This document shows positions 1 through 5,966 of a DNA stretch of 9,264 bases, piece by piece. The position numbers and the translations under genes are program-made. The stretch is from positions 1-9,264 of the forward strand of contig DATLVC010000009.1 in NCBI GenBank assembly GCA_035577685.1, written 5' to 3'. Source of the stretch: CAIYRG01 sp035577685 (GTDB lineage Bacteria > Pseudomonadota > Alphaproteobacteria > Micropepsales > Micropepsaceae). Under the pieces are notes generated by a model. It searched no databases. It was given only the letters and a program-made list of their open reading frames with translations, and had not been told where the DNA came from. Numbering within the stretch: position 1 is the stretch's first letter; every line of letters starts with the position of its first letter.

Positions 1-874
1 TCGCATCGAACCCGGCCCGCAAGACCGCCGCACGATCCGCCGGCACCTTGTCCGACACCAGGAAAAGACGCCCCAGGCGTTCCGGCGCGGTCAGGAAATC
101 ATAAAGCCGGCGCGTATTCGGGTCCTTCGCCAGATCCCCGCCGAAGGCGACAGCTTTGTCCATCCCCGCAACCAGGGTCGGCGACAGCCGCACCACGACA
201 TTGATCTTGGAATCGCGCAGCCAGTCCTCCGGAACCGAGGTCCAGCCGCCGCAATCCCCATCGATTTCGCGCCGCTCGACCGCGAGCCGTTTGTCGGCGC
301 TTCCGGCATAGCCTTGCACCGGTTTGATCTTCACGCCGAACAGGTTTTGCAGCAGGGCGGAATCGGCGTTGCCCGCGGTGCCCGGCGCCGTCGCGCCCCA
401 GAACAGCGGCTTCGGGCGACCCAGCATGTCCTGGAAATTCTTCACGCCGCTCGCGCCCCAGACATAGCAGACGCGCACGTCCTCGCTGATATTGCCGATC
501 CAGGCATATTTGCGGAAATCGAGCGGCACACGCTGCGGCGCCGTCAACGCCTGTTCGATCAGGGCGGAGGAAAACGTGGCCATCACCGTGCCGTCGGTGG
601 GTGCGGTGGTGCTGATATACATCACCGCCTTCATCGTGCCGGCACCGGGCATGTTCTGCACGATGATATTCGGGTTGCCCGGGATGCGGCGCGCGAGATG
701 GCGTGACAGAAGGCGGGCATAAGCGTCGTTGCCGCCACCCGCGGGTTCGCCCGTCGTGATGGTGATGGTCTTGCCGGCGTAGAAGGGGCGCGCATCGGCG
801 GCGAGCGCGGATGACGACGCGAGCACGGCCGCGCCCAGCGCGACGAGAGACACGAGCGACGATGATCTGTTCAT
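1..874 (-). CDS. Tripartite tricarboxylate transporter (TTT) substrate-binding protein, Bug/TctC family, 3' partial
   Basis: This gene encodes a periplasmic solute receptor that would hand a small carboxylated compound to a TctA/TctB membrane pair; neither partner is in this window. Seen: 291 codons are present before the left edge cuts the gene, against roughly 310-340 for the family, so about 30-40 residues are missing. A signal peptide covers residues 1-26 (hydrophobic core, ALA cleavage site). The N-terminal fold follows with the family-typical glycine-rich loop PAGGGND (44-50), the segment around NPNIIVQNMPGAG (67-79) and the APTDGT loop (91-96). Two cysteines (136 and 208) could form a disulfide, which is inference. 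It starts 16 bp after the bicupin stop codon, and its ribosome site is weak (AGAGAG), which suggests it is the last of the visible operon genes to be translated. Family assignment is firm; the ligand is unknown. Confidence 0.9.
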   Translation of the reverse strand, partial: MNRSSSLVSLVALGAAVLASSSALAADARPFYAGKTITITTGEPAGGGNDAYARLLSRHLARRIPGNPNIIVQNMPGAGTMKAVMYISTTAPTDGTVMATFSSALIEQALTAPQRVPLDFRKYAWIGNISEDVRVCYVWGASGVKNFQDMLGRPKPLFWGATAPGTAGNADSALLQNLFGVKIKPVQGYAGSADKRLAVERREIDGDCGGWTSVPEDWLRDSKINVVVRLSPTLVAGMDKAVAFGGDLAKDPNTRRLYDFLTAPERLGRLFLVSDKVPADRAAVLRAGFDA

Positions 875-890
875 GCGCCGCTCTCTGTTC

Positions 891-2090
891 TCACTTCAAC
901 GGATCGACATAGAGCGAGGGATCCATGCGCGACGGCACCCCGCCCTTGCGCAGGATTTCCTCATATTCCTGACGGATGAACGGGTCTTCATCCCAATACG
1001 GAATCGCGGTACCGCCATCGCGGAGGTCGATGGCGCCTTCATCGATGGCCTTTTCGCCGGGACGTCCCGGCTTGTGGGCGCGGTGATTGTTAGGGCCGTA
1101 CCAGCCAATCAAGCGCAGCGGCTCGACGCTCGTACCGAAATGGGCGTGGAACCAATCGCCGCCATAAGGCGCCGCCGTCACCATGCCGACGGGTTCATAT
1201 TCCTGTTTGAACACTTGATCCGCTTTACCGTCCTTCCACGGCGTCAGCCCAGCCGTGCGTGGCCATGTGTAGGTGTAGCCGGTGCCGCGAATGCAGACGA
1301 GCACCGCGGCCGAGGCATGCGCGTGCGCCTTGGAATATTGCCCGGTCAGATATTCACCGACGAATTGATAGAAGACGTTGCCCGCCATATTGGGCTCCAT
1401 GCGCTTATAGCCCTGGCTGCGGCGGTTATCGAGATAAAGCTCGGCATTGAAAATGTCGGGAATGAGATTGGTCTTGCGCATGGCCAGTCCACGCAAGGGA
1501 TCGGGCGCGATGTCGTCTTTCGGTTTGAAATAATCATCGCTGCCATCATAGCGACTGGGCAGAGACACCGGGCAGTTGAAGATCCAATCCGTGTCCCGGA
1601 AAAGATTGATCACGTTCGGCGCGGTGGTGGCGACCAGAATGAGCGCCGGCGACGACGCGGCATTGACGATGCGATGCCAGGTATTCATCGGCACCGAGAA
1701 CATGGAGCCCTTCTGCCATTCGAAGCTTTTCGGTTTCGGATGGTCGTCGGTCCAGATTTCGGTGGTGCCGCGCCCCTCCACGACAAGGAACACTTCCTCA
1801 TACATATGCCGCTCGGGGTTCAGCGCGCCGCAGCCCGGCACCTCGACGACATAGGAACCCCACAATCCTTCGGTGCCATAAAGCTGGATGAATGTTCCGC
1901 GCCCGCCCATCCGCTTCCACGGCTGCAGCGGCAAATCCTGGACGCGGCGCACGCCGATGGCGCGATGAACCGGAATGTCCTGCGCCTCCATGAAATCATC
2001 ATAGGGCGTGTTCGGGCGCTTCCAGGCGCCGTAGCCGGCATTCTTGAAGCCCTTGGGTTCGTGCCAGTGGGAAGTGGTCACATCATGCAT
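891..2090 (-). CDS. Bicupin protein, possible dioxygenase-like enzyme
   Basis: The product is a cytoplasmic protein of 399 residues with two cupin beta-barrels. Seen: cupin 1 carries RHMYEE (His95, Glu98/Glu99), the EGRG turn and a second-motif histidine (His139, VPMNTWH). Cupin 2 carries HAH (His256, His258), the IRGTGYTY turn and WFHAH (His315/His317). The HAH followed by small residues instead of Glu resembles the three-histidine iron sites of gentisate-type ring-cleaving dioxygenases, but the exact reaction cannot be read from sequence. The reading frame is open 48 codons further upstream and into the aldolase gene. I chose the ATG at 2090 because a GGGA lies 8 nt before it, conserved-looking sequence begins right after it, and the extended part is arginine- and alanine-rich filler. 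It lies 74 bp after the aldolase and 16 bp before the binding-protein gene, so all three are probably co-transcribed. Bicupin: confident; dioxygenase: inference. Confidence 0.85.
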   Translation of the reverse strand: MHDVTTSHWHEPKGFKNAGYGAWKRPNTPYDDFMEAQDIPVHRAIGVRRVQDLPLQPWKRMGGRGTFIQLYGTEGLWGSYVVEVPGCGALNPERHMYEEVFLVVEGRGTTEIWTDDHPKPKSFEWQKGSMFSVPMNTWHRIVNAASSPALILVATTAPNVINLFRDTDWIFNCPVSLPSRYDGSDDYFKPKDDIAPDPLRGLAMRKTNLIPDIFNAELYLDNRRSQGYKRMEPNMAGNVFYQFVGEYLTGQYSKAHAHASAAVLVCIRGTGYTYTWPRTAGLTPWKDGKADQVFKQEYEPVGMVTAAPYGGDWFHAHFGTSVEPLRLIGWYGPNNHRAHKPGRPGEKAIDEGAIDLRDGGTAIPYWDEDPFIRQEYEEILRKGGVPSRMDPSLYVDPLK

Positions 2091-2164
2091 CAACGCTATC
2101 CCGATGCCGATATCGCTGTAGCGAGTGTGCGTTTGCGTTTTCGGCGAAGTCAACGGACCGCGGC

Positions 2165-2953
2165 CTAATGCGTATAGGGCGGGTAGCCGGAATGCTGCTG
2201 TTCGGCGTCCAGCAGGCGCAGCATGGCCGGCCATTCCAGCACGCCATAAGGCCGCCGCGTTTCCGGGCGATAGAGAACCGCGGTGCGCGCCAGCACCTCT
2301 TCGTCCGGCACCAATAGATCGGCTCCGCCCGCCATCGCATCCACCTGCGCGCGCGCAGACATTTCGAGCTGATACATGGTGTTGAACGCCTGCGGTACAT
2401 TCGGTCCGCAGGTTAGAAGCCCGTGATTGCGCATGACCAGCGCGTCATGCGGCCCAAGCGCCTCCACAATCCTCACGCGCTCATCCAGATTGATCGCCGG
2501 GCCTTCATAGGCGTGATAGCCGATATGGTTATGAAACCGGATCGAGGTTTGATTCAGCGGCAATAGCCCGCATTTCATCGCCGACACCGCCATACCGGCA
2601 CGCGTATGCGTGTGGATGATGCATTTCACATCGGGCCGCGCTTTGTGGATGGCGCCGTGGATCACATAACCCGATTTGTTGATGCCGTAATCAGTATCCG
2701 GCTTCCAGATGATGTTGCCTTCGACATCAATCTTGGCCAGCGAAGACGCGGTGATCTCCTTATACAGAAGGCCGTAAAGATTGATCAGCAAATGCTCGGT
2801 GCCGGGAATGCGTGTAGTGATGTGATTATAGATCAAATCGGTCATGCCGAATTTATCAACGAGGCGATAGCAGGCCGCGAGTTCCACGCGCGCCTGCCAT
2901 TCCTCCGGGCTTACGTCGTCACGAACAGATCGGAAATCGGTCGAATATTTCAT
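2165..2953 (-). CDS. Class II aldolase/adducin family protein
   Basis: A cytoplasmic, zinc-dependent aldolase-fold enzyme of 262 residues, the usual length for the family. Members cleave or epimerise phosphosugars or decarboxylate/cleave hydroxy-oxo acids. Seen: NHITTR at 43-48, the GYVIHGAIHKARPDVK helix (95-110), the zinc-binding pair HTH (His114, His116) and a third zinc ligand in RNHGLL (His177). The Glu that serves as catalytic acid in fuculose-phosphate aldolase is not obvious, so it fits the broad adducin-like group rather than a classical sugar-phosphate aldolase. It begins 4 bp after the stop codon of the hydrolase gene, and a GAGG overlapping that stop codon may give translational coupling. 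Next to a bicupin and a TTT receptor, a role in breakdown of an organic or aromatic-derived acid is plausible but inferred. Confidence 0.92.
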   Translation of the reverse strand: MKYSTDFRSVRDDVSPEEWQARVELAACYRLVDKFGMTDLIYNHITTRIPGTEHLLINLYGLLYKEITASSLAKIDVEGNIIWKPDTDYGINKSGYVIHGAIHKARPDVKCIIHTHTRAGMAVSAMKCGLLPLNQTSIRFHNHIGYHAYEGPAINLDERVRIVEALGPHDALVMRNHGLLTCGPNVPQAFNTMYQLEMSARAQVDAMAGGADLLVPDEEVLARTAVLYRPETRRPYGVLEWPAMLRLLDAEQQHSGYPPYTH

Positions 2954-2957
2954 CGCC

Positions 2958-4058
2958 TCAGAATCGCGAGGGATAAGTCTTGCTGAAATTGTTACGGGCG
3001 TTCGTCACCGTATAGCTGCCGTCCTGCTTCACCGACACTTTGATCCAATAGGACTTGCCGTTGTGGGCAGGAGCCGGCTGGATTCCGGCCGCACCGGGCT
3101 GGGGCGCCGGCATCGGCTTGATCGGCATGACGGCCTCGTCATCGTCGATGCCGTTGGCGATGAACATTCCGGGCGTGGTGTATTCCTGACCCGACAACAG
3201 CGAGAAATGAATCTGCCACAAATCCTCGAAGCCCGGCGAGGTGTGGATCGACATCATCGCAAAGGGCTCACCACCCTTGCGCGTGCCGTTGTTCATGATG
3301 CCGACGCGCGGCCGCAGTGCATGATCCATCACCGGGGAATTCGACGAATCCTGGCCGTGATGCAGGCCGAGCAACAGGTCGATCGGAGGAAGAGTGGTGC
3401 GCGGGCACATCAGCTTGAATTCCATGTTGCGCGTCAGATCGCCCAGATGCGCGGTACGGAATTTTCCGAAGGTGATGTAGCTCGCGACCGACATGGGGTC
3501 TTCCATGTTGTTGTCGATCGGCTGGAAATTGGCGCATTCGGGATTGGCTTGCCCGGCGCCCGGCAATGGCGACTTCACGATCTCACCGGCCGCTGCGACA
3601 ATGGTCCAGTTCACGTCTTTCAGCGCGATCTTGTCACCGGGCTTGGCTACCGTGTGCTTGGCATTGGCGTAAAGCTTGGGATAGACGTCCCGCTCCCAAT
3701 CCGCGCCTGCGCCCGGCTGTGTGTTCGGTCCGTGGTCGATGAATTCCTTGATCGGGATCTGCTTGGCGACCTCAGCCATGCCGCCGAAATGGTCGCCGTG
3801 ATAATGGGTAAGAATCAGATGGTCGATCTGGGTCAGGCCGGCATCCTTGACCGCTTCCATGATGCGGCCGGCATCACGCACCGCGCCATTGGCATTGCCC
3901 GTGTCGATGAGGACCGATTCGCCGGACGGCGTCACAAACAGGGTCCCGTTCCCGCCCTCCACATCCGTCACATAGATATCGAAGGTGGTACGGTTCTGCG
4001 CCGCACTCGCGGCCGCGGGTACCATCAAAGCCATAAGACAAACGGTCGATGCGCGCAT
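2958..4058 (-). CDS. Exported metallo-beta-lactamase-fold hydrolase
   Basis: A 366-residue protein with an N-terminal signal peptide (about residues 1-20, ending in AAASAA), so it acts in the periplasm or outside. Seen: the fold's metal site is intact, with HYHGDH (His85, His87, Asp89, His90), an Asp in HLGD (Asp207) and the late HH pair (233-234). The N-terminal sequence (DVEGGNGTLFV, LIDTGN) resembles the ComEC/Rec2-like group of MBL proteins, but there are no membrane segments, so it is not a competence channel. The C-terminal part after about residue 300 contains a proline/alanine-rich linker and a short beta-like tail. The start at 4058 is supported by a very strong ribosome site at 4066-4075 and a promoter just upstream. 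It is the first gene of the operon. An exported hydrolase leading a catabolic operon may pre-process the substrate (a lactone, ester or phosphate); this is inference. Confidence 0.9.
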   Translation of the reverse strand: MRASTVCLMALMVPAAASAAQNRTTFDIYVTDVEGGNGTLFVTPSGESVLIDTGNANGAVRDAGRIMEAVKDAGLTQIDHLILTHYHGDHFGGMAEVAKQIPIKEFIDHGPNTQPGAGADWERDVYPKLYANAKHTVAKPGDKIALKDVNWTIVAAAGEIVKSPLPGAGQANPECANFQPIDNNMEDPMSVASYITFGKFRTAHLGDLTRNMEFKLMCPRTTLPPIDLLLGLHHGQDSSNSPVMDHALRPRVGIMNNGTRKGGEPFAMMSIHTSPGFEDLWQIHFSLLSGQEYTTPGMFIANGIDDDEAVMPIKPMPAPQPGAAGIQPAPAHNGKSYWIKVSVKQDGSYTVTNARNNFSKTYPSRF

Positions 4059-4065
4059 CAGCGTG

Positions 4066-4075
4066 CTCCCCTCCC
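4066..4075 (-). promoter_or_regulatory. Strong ribosome binding site of the MBL-fold hydrolase gene
   Basis: Read on the minus strand, this is GGGAGGGGAG, ending 7 nt before the ATG at 4058. It is the purine-richest ribosome site in the window. It fixes the start codon and suggests the first operon gene is well translated compared with the weak sites of the two distal genes. Confidence 0.75.
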
Positions 4076-4102
4076 AAGGAATGGTTCATTCGAGTCGCGG
4101 CG

Positions 4103-4131
4103 ATCCTAGGTTTGCCCGCTTCAGGCGTCAA
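4103..4131 (-). promoter_or_regulatory. Sigma70-like promoter of the hydrolase-aldolase-bicupin-receptor operon
   Basis: On the minus strand, TTGACG (4131-4126) and TAGGAT (4108-4103) are separated by exactly 17 bp, a good match to the housekeeping promoter consensus. Transcription would begin near 4096, giving a leader of about 38 nt before the strong ribosome site and the ATG at 4058. No clear operator or riboswitch fold is visible in the leader. Confidence 0.6.
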
Positions 4132-4199
4132 ACGCGCGGAATACCGGACTTTTCCCGCGCACCGCCGCAGTTACGTTGCCGTCAACCGCCACGCTCAAG

Positions 4200-4224
4200 G
4201 GAACGCAGCGCATGTTCATCCGTT
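4200..4224 (+). promoter_or_regulatory. EcfG-type general stress promoter ahead of the SYLF gene
   Basis: GGAAC (4200-4204) and CGTT (4221-4224) are separated by exactly 16 bp. This matches the established consensus GGAAC-N16/17-CGTT bound by the EcfG/SigT/RpoE2 sigma factors of the alphaproteobacterial PhyR-NepR-EcfG general stress response. It lies on the correct strand of the 287-bp divergent region, 121 bp before the ATG at 4346. Transcription would start near 4231, leaving a 5' leader of about 115 nt. I found no competing good sigma70 promoter for this gene. The match is exact, but a 9-base motif can arise by chance. Confidence 0.55.
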
Positions 4225-4237
4225 TGGATGGCCGAGA

Positions 4238-4255
4238 GCCCGCGAGGTTGCGGGC
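4238..4255 (+). other. Short hairpin in the leader of the SYLF gene
   Basis: GCCCGC (4238-4243) and GCGGGC (4250-4255) form a perfect 6-bp GC stem with a 6-nt loop. If the EcfG-type promoter is used, the hairpin lies about 7 nt from the 5' end of the mRNA, where it could protect the transcript. It is short, and chance is a real alternative in GC-rich DNA. Confidence 0.3.
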
Positions 4256-4345
4256 GGTCAGGCATTCACAGGCAACCGTTCCACCTGCAAAACCGCGGTC
4301 CATCGAATGATTTCCGGTTTTCGGGTCCAAATCAGGAGATTCGAC

Positions 4346-4912
4346 ATGGCTAGGATAAAAGACGCTTTTCTCGCATTCGGTTTGGCGCTCGCCGCCGCGA
4401 CGCCGATCACCGCCGTAACATTGAATCAAGCCGCAGCGGCGACCGCCGAAGACTTGAACAAGGATGCATCGGACGCGCTGAAGACGCTGTATCGCACCAA
4501 CCCGGTCGCCGAATCGATCAGCAAGAAGGCCAGGGGCGTGCTGGTGTTTCCGAATATCGTGAAGGCCGGCCTGGTCTTCGGAGGCGCCTATGGCGAGGGC
4601 GTGCTCAGGGAAGGCAACAAGCCGGTCGACTATTATAATTCCTTCTCCGGCTCATGGGGCCTGCAGGCTGGCGCCCAATCCTATGGCTATGCGGTCTTTC
4701 TGATGAACGACAAGGCCGTAGATTACATCCACAAGACACAGGGGTGGGAAATCGGCGTCGGCCCCACAGTCGTGGTCGTAAATGAAGGAGTCGCCAAGAA
4801 CCTTTCGACGTCGACGTTGAAGGACGATGCTTATGCCTTCATCTTCGACCAGAAAGGTCTGATGGCGGGCGTCAGCATCGAAGGCACCAAGATTTCGCGC
4901 ATCAAGCGCTGA
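4346..4912 (+). CDS. SYLF (YSC84-type) lipid-binding domain protein, exported
   Basis: A 188-residue protein made of a signal peptide (residues 1 to about 32, ending near AAAA) and one SYLF domain (about 36-188). Seen: the KARGVLVFPNIVKAG segment (61-75), the glycine-rich GLVFGGAYGEGVL (75-87), SFSGSWGLQAGAQSYG (99-114) and the C-terminal GLMAGVSIEGTKIS (171-184), in the order typical of the family. The domain binds phosphoinositides in eukaryotic YSC84/SH3YL1; the bacterial role is not established but is expected at the cell envelope. The frame is open upstream to 4049, but I chose the ATG at 4346 because AGGAG sits at 4334-4338, 7 nt before it, and the signal peptide begins there. It is monocistronic: a strong hairpin follows, and the next gene is convergent. 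The upstream stress-type promoter suggests induction on stress or in stationary phase. Confidence 0.92.
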   Translation: MARIKDAFLAFGLALAAATPITAVTLNQAAAATAEDLNKDASDALKTLYRTNPVAESISKKARGVLVFPNIVKAGLVFGGAYGEGVLREGNKPVDYYNSFSGSWGLQAGAQSYGYAVFLMNDKAVDYIHKTQGWEIGVGPTVVVVNEGVAKNLSTSTLKDDAYAFIFDQKGLMAGVSIEGTKISRIKR

Positions 4913-4928
4913 CCGAAAGCTCAAACGC

Positions 4929-4966
4929 AATGAGGCCTCGCCGCTGGAAAGCGGCGAGGCCTCATT
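4929..4966. terminator. Bidirectional terminator-like hairpin between convergent genes
   Basis: A perfect 17-bp inverted repeat (arms 4929-4945 and 4950-4966) with a GGAA tetraloop starts 16 bp after the SYLF stop codon and ends 16 bp before the stop codon of the convergent DUF6152-type gene. There is no long T-run on either side (only ATT then CGC), so it is not a textbook intrinsic terminator. The length of the stem and its exact placement still make a shared terminator or 3'-end stabiliser the likely role. Confidence 0.75.
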
Positions 4967-4982
4967 CGCGAACCCGTAAAAC

Positions 4983-5354
4983 TTAGTCGAATTCTTTGGG
5001 CTGACCGCCGGGCGTGGTCAGGAAGCCGAGAAGGCAATTGTTGCTGCCGTCCTTGGCGACGTGGCATTTGACGTTGATGTCATCGCCGACCTTGACCGTG
5101 TCCTTCTTCCAGCCACCGCGGGTCAGAGCCGCCGGACTGCCGCCTTCGAGCGCCCATTGCTCCATTTCGCCCTTGGCATTCTTGACGTCGAGGTAAACCC
5201 ACACATGCGGGTTCAGCCACTGCATCTCCGTCACCTTGCCCTTGAGATCCAGCCATTTGATGGCTTCGTAATTCGCATGCGAATGATGCGCCGAAGCCGG
5301 CAAGGTGATTGCCATAACCGCAATGGCCGCAAGGCCGAATGACTTTAATTGCAT
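4983..5354 (-). CDS. DUF6152-type exported protein
   Basis: A 123-residue secreted protein with a clear signal peptide (1-22, cleavage after ASA). The pattern matches my recollection of the DUF6152 family: HHSHANYE at the mature N-terminus, LKGKVTEMQWLNPHVWVYLDV (about 37-57), an EGGSP turn (70-74), RGGWKKDTVKVGD (79-91) and a KDGS loop (101-104). Two cysteines (97 and 107) may pair. The function of the family is unknown; the fold is likely a small beta-barrel. If cleaved as predicted, the mature protein begins His-His-Ser-His, which could bind a metal; this is inference. The start at 5354 is supported by AGGGAG 6 nt upstream. It is transcribed convergently to the SYLF gene and follows the secreted protein gene by 117 bp. 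Confidence 0.82.
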   Translation of the reverse strand: MQLKSFGLAAIAVMAITLPASAHHSHANYEAIKWLDLKGKVTEMQWLNPHVWVYLDVKNAKGEMEQWALEGGSPAALTRGGWKKDTVKVGDDINVKCHVAKDGSNNCLLGFLTTPGGQPKEFD

Positions 5355-5471
5355 TTCAGGCTCCCTAAAATTAGCGGCGCAGTATAACCGTTCTGTGTGT
5401 CAAAGAAAACGGGTCCGTTGCGCATTAAGTTTTGTTGATCCACGAGGGATTCTCCACTCGTCGGCGACCTC

Positions 5472-5885
5472 TTACCGCGTCCCGGGACAGGGGTCCAGAA
5501 CGACATCGGGCCACGACAGCGCAGGCTCGCCGAGCGAGGAAATATGAACCTTGCCGTCGTCCGTCGGCTCCAGGGCGAATATCACTTTATCCGTCATAGG
5601 GTTGACGATCTGCCCCTCGCGCGCGCCGGCCAGGATGAGCGTGCCATTGATGGTCATTCCGGCATTTACCACGGTGACCTTCATACCTGCTTCGCCGCGG
5701 ACGGTCTTGTTTTCCTCGGCGGTTTTGAAATAGGCGGGCTCGCAGCTTCCGCCGGAGGCATTCTTCCACGCGCCTTTGACCGCACCCTCGATCTTCGCCG
5801 CTTCTGCAGTATTCTGCTGGGCGAGCGCCGATCCGCCAAGCCCTGCAACCACTACCGTTAATGCAATCGTCCTTAACAAGCCCAT
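5472..5885 (-). CDS. Secreted protein of unknown function
   Basis: I do not recognise this family. The product is 137 residues with a signal peptide (1-23, hydrophobic core VVVAGLGG, cleavage at ALA-QQ). The mature part is mixed alpha/beta-like with two cysteines, at 48 (GGSCEP) and at 133 near the C-terminus (DPCPGTR), which suggests one disulfide joining the ends. An in-frame ATG lies 6 codons earlier (5903), but the ATG at 5885 is preferred: GGGAGG is placed 6 nt before it, and the promoter at 5913-5941 would start transcription at about 5906, leaving the earlier ATG almost without a leader. It lies between a haem lipoprotein and a DUF6152-type protein on the same strand, all exported. Its own promoter suggests at least partly independent control. 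Confidence 0.75.
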   Translation of the reverse strand: MGLLRTIALTVVVAGLGGSALAQQNTAEAAKIEGAVKGAWKNASGGSCEPAYFKTAEENKTVRGEAGMKVTVVNAGMTINGTLILAGAREGQIVNPMTDKVIFALEPTDDGKVHISSLGEPALSWPDVVLDPCPGTR

Positions 5886-5891
5886 TGGCTG

Positions 5892-5897
5892 CCTCCC
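5892..5897 (-). promoter_or_regulatory. Ribosome binding site that decides the start at 5885
   Basis: GGGAGG on the minus strand, 6 nt before the ATG at 5885. It lies downstream of the alternative ATG at 5903, so only the shorter protein is well supported. Confidence 0.7.
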
Positions 5898-5912
5898 ATT
5901 CATGATTTTTTC

Positions 5913-5941
5913 AGCATAGCGGCGCCTGCCGTTTCTGCCAA
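5913..5941 (-). promoter_or_regulatory. Sigma70-like promoter of the secreted protein gene
   Basis: On the minus strand, TTGGCA (5941-5936) and TATGCT (5918-5913) are separated by exactly 17 bp. Transcription would begin near 5906, about 20 nt before the ATG at 5885. It lies in the 81-bp gap after the haem lipoprotein gene, so the downstream genes need not depend on read-through from that gene. Confidence 0.55.
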
Positions 5942-5966
5942 CGCGCCTTCTTTGTCTGGGGGGCGT

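Noticed and set aside
873..2168. A 431-codon open frame on the plus strand opposite the bicupin gene.
   Set aside because: It is rich in Arg, His, Ala and Ile in the way expected of antisense frames of GC-rich genes, has no recognisable motif, and the minus-strand bicupin has clear family features.
2091..2234. An N-terminal extension of the bicupin reaching into the aldolase gene.
   Set aside because: It would overlap the aldolase end by about 70 bp, has no ribosome site, and its composition does not look like a cupin N-terminus.
3063..4109. A 348-codon open frame on the plus strand opposite the MBL-fold gene.
   Set aside because: Its Arg/Gly/His-rich composition has no domain; the minus strand carries the intact metal-site motifs, a signal peptide and a strong ribosome site.
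5381..5403. TTGACA and TATACT on the minus strand upstream of the DUF6152-type gene.
   Set aside because: Both boxes are perfect or near perfect, but they are only 11 bp apart, too close for one sigma70 promoter. TATACT may be a real -10 element with a poor -35, but I cannot support it.
5442..5461. Imperfect hairpin (8 bp with one bulge) just after the stop codon of the secreted protein gene at 5472.
   Set aside because: No T-run follows on the minus strand and the stem is bulged; too weak to call a terminator.
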